Shown here: piece by piece, positions 6,507 through 10,977 of the stretch | How positions within the stretch are numbered: the first letter of the stretch is position 1 | Layout of the letters: each line of letters opens with the position of its first letter | NCBI GenBank assembly: GCA_019242065.1 | Contig: JAFAWJ010001018.1 | Span: 1-10,977 of the forward strand | Source of the DNA: Chloroflexota bacterium | GTDB taxonomy: Bacteria > Chloroflexota > UBA6077 > CF-72 | Direction: 5' to 3' | Length of the DNA stretch: 10,977 nucleotides | Translations under genes and position numbers: made by a program | Notes under the pieces: generated by a model | The model's input: the letters and a program-made list of their open reading frames with translations, nothing else | Databases searched by the model: none | What the model was told of the DNA's origin: nothing

Positions 6507-6512
6507 ATTTTA
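6507..6512 (-). promoter_or_regulatory. Candidate -10 element (TAAAAT) for a nearly leaderless transcript
   Basis: On the minus strand TAAAAT is followed by nine bases and then the ATG at 6497. With the usual 6-7 base distance to the start of transcription, the leader would be only two or three bases. It stands out as a short AT-rich island in GC-rich sequence. No clear -35 was found. Confidence 0.35.
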
Positions 6513-6548
6513 CGTCTCGCAGGCATCAGTCACGAGTGTCTTATGTCT

Positions 6549-6554
6549 TATGAT
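6549..6554 (+). promoter_or_regulatory. Candidate -10 element (TATGAT) for the gene at 6601
   Basis: TATGAT is one base from the -10 consensus. It would start transcription near 6561 and leave a leader of about 40 bases that includes the AGGAGG site at 6585-6590. It covers the alternative ATG at 6550, which would then not be in the message. The -35 is not recognisable. Confidence 0.3.
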
Positions 6555-6583
6555 GAGTTGTAGCCTGCAACATCCCGAGAACC

Positions 6584-6590
6584 GAGGAGG
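6584..6590 (+). promoter_or_regulatory. Strong Shine-Dalgarno that sets the GTG start at 6601
   Basis: GAGGAGG ends ten bases before GTG 6601. No comparable site precedes the in-frame ATG at 6550, so the shorter protein is preferred. Confidence 0.55.
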
Positions 6591-6600
6591 ACGTGCGCCT

Positions 6601-7026
6601 GTGGCATTTGCCACATTCCTGCAGCGTCTTCGAGCCACCAGTCAGCCTCAGGAGCAACACGCTCAACACCTGTATCGCACCGAGGCGCAGCAGTTCGTCT
6701 CGCGCGTCCAGGCCATCTTCGACGACTGGTTGCGCTTGCACGAAATCGAATCCGACAACGGCGCGCTGGCCAACGCGGCGGCCGTCAGTCGCTGGGAGCT
6801 GATGCGCATGGCGCGTTCGCTCGAACACCTCTCCCCGCCGCAGTCACTCGCCAGTGTGCATCGCGCCGTCCAGACCGCACTGCTCAACTCCGCGCGCGCC
6901 TGTCAGCTGCTGGCCAACGGCTACCGCGGGCACAAGGCCGAAGTCGTGTGCGATGGTCAGGCGCTGCTGCTGGAGATGGTGACGGAGCTCAACGGCCTGC
7001 GCGGCCGGCTCCAGATGCACGCCTGA
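6601..7026 (+). CDS. Small helical cytoplasmic protein, unknown function
   Basis: A 141-residue protein from GTG 6601; a 158-residue version from ATG 6550 is possible but lacks a ribosome site and starts with unlikely sequence. There is no signal peptide or membrane segment. The composition (Leu, Ala, Arg, Gln, Glu) and regular hydrophobic spacing suggest a bundle of four or so helices: about 3-30, 33-58, 60-75 and 85-138. The middle carries LSPPQSLASVHRAVQTALLN, which looks like a helix-capping Pro-Pro turn followed by an amphipathic helix, and the end carries LLANGYRGHKAEVVCDGQAL. I recognise no family. Its 3' end overlaps the convergent membrane-protein gene by 38 bases. It appears to be a single-gene unit. 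Confidence 0.72.
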   Translation: MAFATFLQRLRATSQPQEQHAQHLYRTEAQQFVSRVQAIFDDWLRLHEIESDNGALANAAAVSRWELMRMARSLEHLSPPQSLASVHRAVQTALLNSARACQLLANGYRGHKAEVVCDGQALLLEMVTELNGLRGRLQMHA

Positions 7027-7297
7027 GCCGCTTCTCGCGATCGCGTCGTTCGGCGTAGGCGGTACTGAACCACGACAGCACGACCCAGGCCAGAGCCAGG
7101 AACAGCACCGGCCAGAACAGCCCACCGACAGGCTCCGCGTCCACGCCGCCAGTGACCAGTGAGATCAACAAGCGCGCCATCGTCATCACGACGTACACGA
7201 TCGCGCCCGTCTTCAGCGCAAAGACAATGCGTCGGCGAGCGAGATACACCCCGAAGGCCGCCGCCACGGCGAGGACGATCGTCGTCAGGATCTTCAT
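6989..7297 (-). CDS. Small three-helix membrane protein coupled to the DUF711 gene
   Basis: A 102-residue protein that I do not recognise. Likely transmembrane segments are at about residues 3-19, 28-48 and 60-78, with a basic turn (ARRR, 20-23) and a strongly basic C-terminal tail (ERRDREKRLRRASGAGRAGR) expected in the cytoplasm. The start is fixed by an ATGA overlap with the stop of the DUF711 gene (ATG 7297-7295, TGA 7296-7294), which indicates translational coupling. The 3' end overlaps the convergent gene at 6601-7026 by 38 bases. No functional motif is visible. Confidence 0.7.
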   Translation of the reverse strand: MKILTTIVLAVAAAFGVYLARRRIVFALKTGAIVYVVMTMARLLISLVTGGVDAEPVGGLFWPVLFLALAWVVLSWFSTAYAERRDREKRLRRASGAGRAGR

Positions 7298-8499
7298 TGG
7301 CCGCGTTCGAGAATTCTGGCCGCGCCGGCATCGGCCATGCGAAGAATGCGCGAATTGGCGAAGTATTCGAAGTCGTACGCGGTGGGGTCGCCCGCCGAGC
7401 CGCCCGGCACCGGCATCAGGCGCACGGTGAGCGGCTTGCCGTCGAGCGCCACCGACATGGCCGCAACGTCGAGATAGACACCCGCCAGCTCGGCCTCGGA
7501 GATAGCACCTGGCAGCGGGATCGTGTCGAGCCCGGTGCCGCACACCGCCGAGTACAGCAACAGCTCGTGCACGCTCGGGGAGCGCTGCGCGGCGCGGCTG
7601 GCGAGGACGGAGTCCTCGAGAACGGGCAGCATCAGACCCGAAAAACCGCAGCGTCGCAGTCGCGTCCGGCGGATGGCACGCGTAATCATCGCGGCGACGT
7701 ACAGCGTGCCGGGGGCACCGAACTCAGCGACCCCGGCCAGCTCGATCGCGGCGCCAATCGAGCGATCGTTGGCAGGAAAGGGCGCGGGAGACAGGTCGAT
7801 GCCGACGAATCCGAACCCCGACGCCGCCGCTAACTGGTCGGCGATCCGCTCGACGGGCTCGCACGCGGCCTCGAGTCCCCCCACCAGCCTGTCTTCGATC
7901 GCCGACATGCCCCCCGCGTCATCGAAGGCGGCGACGACGACGTCGGCGGCCTCCACCGCAACCGAAAAACGTGGCGGCCCACCCATGTGATACGCGGCCG
8001 GTAGAAAGGGAATGTTGGCCGGGCAATGCGCCGTCGCGGCGAAGCGCAGGTTGCCAAACCCGAGCGGCGTGGTGGCCGCGAGTTGCTTCGCTGCGGTGGC
8101 ACATGCGCGAGCCATGGCGACCGACGGCAGGCGGCCGTCGATCAGGTCGGCCGAAAAGAAGACGATCTCACCCGCCGCCAGGATCGGCGCCATGTGTTCG
8201 CCGACGAACGCATGAGCCGTCGAGGGCAGGCGCCCGAGCGAAAGATACTCAATGCCGCTGTCGCGCGCGGCGCCTTCAGTTCGAGCCGCCCAGCGACTCA
8301 CGCCGTTACGAAGCTGGATCACGTTCGAACCCAGGGCATCCAGCTCGCCACCCGCCAGACGCAGTGTCTGGACCTCGACGTTGCCGTTTTCGAACGCCCG
8401 CCTGGCGTCGGCGAGAAACTGACCCGCTTCAGTGAAGGGCTGTTGCGACACCTCGGGCATGGGCAGATCGAGTCCGAGGGTGACCGCCCTGATCTTCAC
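7294..8499 (-). CDS. DUF711 / UPF0210 family protein
   Basis: A 401-residue protein of the DUF711 (UPF0210) family, whose biochemical role is not established as far as I know. Family signatures appear in order: MKIRAVTLGL at the N-terminus, CPANIPFLPAAYH (159-171), GFVGIDLSPAP (230-240), CGFSGLMLPVLED (284-296), VCGTGLDTIPLPG (319-331) and a C-terminal YFANSRIL (379-386). The conserved Cys, His and Asp residues suggest an enzyme, but this is inference. I chose the GTG at 8499 because it places MKIR at the position where relatives start; an ATG at 8541 would add 14 unconserved residues. It overlaps the following small membrane-protein gene by four bases. In other bacteria the family often lies next to an ACT-domain gene; none is present here. 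Confidence 0.88.
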   Translation of the reverse strand: MKIRAVTLGLDLPMPEVSQQPFTEAGQFLADARRAFENGNVEVQTLRLAGGELDALGSNVIQLRNGVSRWAARTEGAARDSGIEYLSLGRLPSTAHAFVGEHMAPILAAGEIVFFSADLIDGRLPSVAMARACATAAKQLAATTPLGFGNLRFAATAHCPANIPFLPAAYHMGGPPRFSVAVEAADVVVAAFDDAGGMSAIEDRLVGGLEAACEPVERIADQLAAASGFGFVGIDLSPAPFPANDRSIGAAIELAGVAEFGAPGTLYVAAMITRAIRRTRLRRCGFSGLMLPVLEDSVLASRAAQRSPSVHELLLYSAVCGTGLDTIPLPGAISEAELAGVYLDVAAMSVALDGKPLTVRLMPVPGGSAGDPTAYDFEYFANSRILRMADAGAARILERGQ

Positions 8500-8506
8500 C
8501 GCCGAG

Positions 8507-8512
8507 ATGGTA
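8507..8512 (-). promoter_or_regulatory. Candidate -10 (TACCAT) for leaderless DUF711 transcript
   Basis: On the minus strand TACCAT is followed by exactly seven bases and then GTG 8499, the spacing expected of a leaderless start. No Shine-Dalgarno lies at a useful distance from that GTG; the nearest GGGAGG is about 18 bases away. Only the TAnnnT pattern is matched, so chance occurrence is possible. Confidence 0.25.
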
Positions 8513-8535
8513 GCGCCCGCCTCCCACAACAGGGT

Positions 8536-8541
8536 TATCAT
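8536..8541 (+). promoter_or_regulatory. Candidate -10 (TATCAT) for the S41 lipoprotein gene
   Basis: The same hexamer as upstream of phnD, here 34 bases before GTG 8576 (30 bases for phnD). Transcription would start near 8548. The -35 is not recognisable. Confidence 0.27.
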
Positions 8542-8575
8542 TCAGAGCCGCAGGTCGGCCTGCTGCACCACACCT

Positions 8576-10234
8576 GTGCCTGCCCGTCAACACGTCCTTC
8601 GTGGGATCACCCTGCTGTCTCTGTGCGCGGTGGTCGCCTGCACGCCTGGCAGTGGTGGAAGTAGTGCGGGTGGCAATCGGATCGTCACGCCAGTCCCTGC
8701 GGCTGCCGGGTCCTCCGGAACTCAGGGCCGGGGCCAGGCTCAAACTCCGAGTCAGGGCCAGGGTCAAACTCCGAGTCAGGGCCAGGGTCAAAGTCCGAGC
8801 CAGGGTCAGGGTCAGAGTGGGGCCACTCCGGGCCCGGCCGCCCCGTCTAGCGCGCCGGCCAGCGCACCCCAGACGGCCGCTGCGCCAGCGGTTCGCATTC
8901 GCGGCCAGAGCTTGTCGGCGAGTGAGCTGTACGTCGCCTATCGCGCCATCCTCGACAACTACGTGGATCCAGTCGACGATACGCAGCTCATCAAAGCCGC
9001 CAGCGACAGCCTGCAGCAAGGCCTCCACGCTCAGCCGACGCTGCCGCTGCTGACGATGCCGCTGTACATGGTCGGCGGACTCTCGGGTAACGCCGACCAG
9101 GATTGGCAGTCGTTCGGCGACGCCTACGACTCGGTCGTCTCGAAGATGCCCGACTGGGCGCAACAAAACCACGTCGACTGGATGGTCGCGCGCAGCATGG
9201 CCGATAGCCTGCACGACGGTCACACGTCGTTCCTGACGCCCGACGAAGCCGCGCGCAGCCACGAAACCAGCTTCGCAGGGATCGGCGTGCTGATGTCGCG
9301 CCCGCAGGACAATCAACCGCCGCTGATCGCCGAGATTTTCCCGAATAGCCCGGCCGCCTCCAGCGGACTCAAACGTGGCGATAGGATTACCGGCGTCGAC
9401 GGCCAGGACGTCACCGGCCAGTCGGTGTCCGACGTGGCCAGCCTCATCCGCGGCCAACCGGGTACAAACGTCCAGGTTCAGGTGAGCCGGCTGAACGCGG
9501 CGCAGCCGCTGGACTTCACGATGAAACGCGCCACGGTGCAGGTGGACCAGGTGATCGGTCGCCAGGTGCCCAACGCGCCCATTGGCTACATGAAGATCCG
9601 CCAGTTCGGGGATCCATCGGTGGTCGACAACGTGCTCGGGATCCTCGATCAGGGCCGTCAGCGCGGTCTGAAGGGATGGGTCATCGATTTGCGCGGGAAC
9701 CCGGGCGGTTCACTCAACGCCGTGCTGGCCGCCGCGGCCGGCTTCGTCGACGACGACCACACGACCATCGGCTACCAGGTCGACCGCCAGCGCCGACAGA
9801 CTCCCCTGCAGACACAGCCGCTCGATCTCCTCGACGGCGCCGCACTCGTCGTGCTCGTCGACCATGACACGGCGTCGGGCGCCGAGATCCTGGCCGCCGC
9901 GCTCCAGGAAGCCAAGATCGCCACCGTCGTCGGCAGCAAGACCGCGGGCAATGTGGGCGTCGCGACCCAGGTGACCCTGCCCGACAATTCGGTGCTGCAG
10001 GTCACCGAGCAGCGCTTCGTCTCGCCGTCAGGCGCCCAGCTCGACGGCGTAGGCGTCACTCCCGATGTCCAGGTCGACATGACCGACGAGGACCTGGAGA
10101 ACGATCGTGACCCGCAGCTGGGCAAAGCCCTGGAAGTGATCGTGCAAAAGCTCAACGCGAGCTCTGGTTCCAGTGCTGGTACCACTCCGAGCCTGGCGGT
10201 GCCGACGCCCGACGCCAGTCCCAGCGGCGGCTAG
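8576..10234 (+). CDS. S41-family (CtpA/Tsp-like) PDZ peptidase lipoprotein, catalytic Lys replaced
   Basis: A 552-residue lipoprotein resembling C-terminal processing proteases, which trim exported proteins outside the membrane. GTG 8576 is chosen because it starts a signal peptide (1-21) ending in lipobox VVAC with Cys22. Residues 50-82 are Gln/Gly repeats and 83-105 an Ala/Pro linker. An N-terminal helical domain (about 115-222, with AYRAILDNYVDP and HDGHTSFLTPDE) leads to a PDZ domain (about 233-322, GIGVLM, then GLKRGDRITGVDGQ) and the S41 core (335-500: IGYMKIRQF, DLRGNPGG at 371-378, DTASGAEI with nucleophile Ser434). In CtpA/Tsp the paired Lys lies 25 residues after the Ser; here that residue is Asn459 (GSKTAGNVG), with Lys455 four residues earlier. 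Activity is therefore uncertain. The C-terminal tail is Ser/Pro-rich. It ends in a CTAG shared with the convergent gene. Confidence 0.9.
   Translation: MPARQHVLRGITLLSLCAVVACTPGSGGSSAGGNRIVTPVPAAAGSSGTQGRGQAQTPSQGQGQTPSQGQGQSPSQGQGQSGATPGPAAPSSAPASAPQTAAAPAVRIRGQSLSASELYVAYRAILDNYVDPVDDTQLIKAASDSLQQGLHAQPTLPLLTMPLYMVGGLSGNADQDWQSFGDAYDSVVSKMPDWAQQNHVDWMVARSMADSLHDGHTSFLTPDEAARSHETSFAGIGVLMSRPQDNQPPLIAEIFPNSPAASSGLKRGDRITGVDGQDVTGQSVSDVASLIRGQPGTNVQVQVSRLNAAQPLDFTMKRATVQVDQVIGRQVPNAPIGYMKIRQFGDPSVVDNVLGILDQGRQRGLKGWVIDLRGNPGGSLNAVLAAAAGFVDDDHTTIGYQVDRQRRQTPLQTQPLDLLDGAALVVLVDHDTASGAEILAAALQEAKIATVVGSKTAGNVGVATQVTLPDNSVLQVTEQRFVSPSGAQLDGVGVTPDVQVDMTDEDLENDRDPQLGKALEVIVQKLNASSGSSAGTTPSLAVPTPDASPSGG
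8723..8821 (+). repeat. Tandem 24-base repeat coding QGQGQTPS-type units
   Basis: Residues 50-82 of the S41 lipoprotein comprise a degenerate leading copy, two full eight-residue units (QGQGQTPS, QGQGQSPS) and a truncated copy (QGQGQSG). At DNA level the 24-base units are nearly identical, so the array is young and could vary in copy number between strains. It encodes a hydrophilic spacer between the lipid anchor and the folded domains. Confidence 0.85.
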
Positions 10235-10240
10235 ACCGCC
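10226..10240. terminator. Short GC hairpin centred on the shared CTAG stop codons
   Basis: GGCGG (10226-10230) and CCGCC (10236-10240) flank the five-base loop CTAGA, which contains both stop codons of the convergent S41 and ureohydrolase genes. The stem is only five base pairs and no T-run follows on either strand, so bidirectional termination here is a weak possibility. Confidence 0.2.
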
Positions 10241-10977
10241 AGCCCTGCGCCCGCCCCGAAAAGCAGCACCGCCTCGCGTACCAGCTTGGCCGCCGCCGCC
10301 GCGGTAATGTTGGCGGCATCCAGCCCCGGCGAGACTTCCATCACGTCCAGTCCGACGACCTGGAGTCCGGCCAGACTCGACACGAAGCCGGCCAGCTCGC
10401 GAAACGTCACGCCACCAGGCTCCGGACAGCCGGTGCCCGGCGCGTGGGCCGGGTCGAGCACGTCGATGTCGATCGACACGTACATGGGCAGTCGACCGAT
10501 GCGATCCCGCACTGCGGCAGGCAGGCCCAGCTCGGTTCCGCTCCATGCGGTGCGGCTTCTGGCTCGCCGCCACTCCGCGCGATCGCCGGATCGCAAACCC
10601 ACCTGATGCACCACCTCGAAGCCGAACTCTTCGCCGACATGGTGAAGCCACGTGGCGTGGGTCAGCGGCTCGCCCTCGTAGTCAGGTCGGAGGTCGAGAT
10701 GGGCATCGGCCTGGATGATCACCGCATCCGGGTAGACGCGCTTGATGCCGCGAAAGCCACCCAGGCTGCCGGTGTGCTCGCCACCCAGCATCACCGCGAG
10801 CCTGGCGGCACCCGCGGCGTGCGCCGCGGCGCCGGCAATCCTGTCGATCGCCGCGGCGATGGTCAGCCCGTCGAAATCGAGATCACCCAGGTCGACCAGC
10901 CGCACGTCCTCGAGGTCGCGATCGAGCGTCGGACTGTAGGTCTCGAGGCTGTCGGACATGTAACGCACCGCGCGCGG
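10231..10977 (-). CDS. speB: Arginase/agmatinase family ureohydrolase (N-terminus cut by window edge)
   Basis: The 3' 249 codons of a ureohydrolase that releases urea from agmatine (or arginine or another guanidino compound), a route to putrescine. The frame remains open to the right edge, and the visible beginning PRAVRYMSDSLETYSP is the family's GPxAIR-type region, so about 40-60 N-terminal residues lie outside. Numbering from the GTG codon at 10968, the binuclear manganese site is present: GGEH (His65), DAHLD (Asp88, His90, Asp92), SIDIDVLDPAHAPG (Asp167, Asp169) and the late Glu211 in DVMEVSPGLD. GLRSGDRAEW (124-133) also matches SpeB-type proteins. The DAHLD and APGTG forms favour agmatinase over arginase, but other guanidino substrates cannot be excluded. 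The stop overlaps the convergent S41 gene by four bases. Confidence 0.9.
   Translation of the reverse strand, partial: PRAVRYMSDSLETYSPTLDRDLEDVRLVDLGDLDFDGLTIAAAIDRIAGAAAHAAGAARLAVMLGGEHTGSLGGFRGIKRVYPDAVIIQADAHLDLRPDYEGEPLTHATWLHHVGEEFGFEVVHQVGLRSGDRAEWRRARSRTAWSGTELGLPAAVRDRIGRLPMYVSIDIDVLDPAHAPGTGCPEPGGVTFRELAGFVSSLAGLQVVGLDVMEVSPGLDAANITAAAAAKLVREAVLLFGAGAGLAV

Larger units (their letters stand above)
6498..6600. other. Divergent intergenic region
   Basis: About 100 bases separate the divergent genes starting at 6497 and 6601. It holds TAAAAT facing left (6507-6512), a short direct repeat of TCTTATG (6538-6544 and 6546-6552), a TATGAT facing right (6549-6554) and the AGGAGG ribosome site (6585-6590). 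No RNA gene or repeat element is visible. Confidence 0.4.

Noticed and set aside
6550..6600. ATG 6550 as start of the small helical protein
   Set aside because: No ribosome site precedes it and it coincides with a -10-like element, whereas GTG 6601 has a strong AGGAGG.
7036..7045. Perfect palindrome CGCGATCGCG after the gene ending at 7026
   Set aside because: A ten-base palindrome of GC-rich tetramers is expected by chance here; it lies inside the convergent coding sequence, and I see no repeat of it as a genome motif in this window.
7523..8664. Plus-strand open frames opposite the DUF711 gene
   Set aside because: Arg/Ser/Pro-rich shadow translations with no domain; the minus-strand DUF711 protein matches its family along the whole length.
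8429..9457. A 342-codon minus-strand frame containing a striking LTLTLA-type repeat
   Set aside because: The repeat is the antisense of the Gln/Gly array in the S41 gene, and the rest is antisense to its PDZ and helical domains.

Overview
The window looks like a compact chromosomal segment of a high-GC (by eye about two-thirds G+C) bacterium, most plausibly an uncultivated member of the Chloroflexota. This is an inference from family content: a long type-2 orotidine-5'-phosphate decarboxylase, a DUF951 protein, a DUF711 protein, and lipoproteins with long Ala/Ser/Pro or Gln/Gly tethers. I see no rRNA, tRNA, CRISPR array, insertion sequence, integrase or phage gene. Almost every base is coding, and several neighbouring genes overlap by a few bases.

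Layout. (1) 1-2116, minus strand: a likely operon read right to left, pyrF, then a DUF951 protein, then an MFS exporter that runs off the left edge. (2) 2147-5328, plus strand: a three-gene phosphonate-type ABC importer, phnD (binding lipoprotein), phnC (ATPase) and phnE (permease), tightly coupled and divergent from pyrF. (3) 5339-6497, minus strand: a class I SAM-dependent methyltransferase preceded by a small four-helix membrane protein. (4) 6601-7026, plus strand: a small helical protein of unknown function. (5) 6989-8499, minus strand: a DUF711/UPF0210 protein translationally coupled to a small three-helix membrane protein. (6) 8576-10234, plus strand: a PDZ/S41-family processing-protease-like lipoprotein. 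(7) 10231-10977, minus strand: an arginase/agmatinase-family ureohydrolase, cut off at its N-terminus by the right edge.

How the genes relate. phnDCE forms one complete importer, but no C-P lyase, phosphonatase or phosphite dehydrogenase gene is next to it, so its substrate cannot be assigned from context. The other groups look like ordinary pyrimidine, polyamine/arginine and envelope functions rather than one joint system. I found no convincing novel multi-gene system. The points most worth a second look are the PhnE permease with a large Ig-like extracytoplasmic insertion, pyrF without a conventional in-frame start codon where the family expects one, and the S41 protein with Asn where the catalytic Lys is expected.
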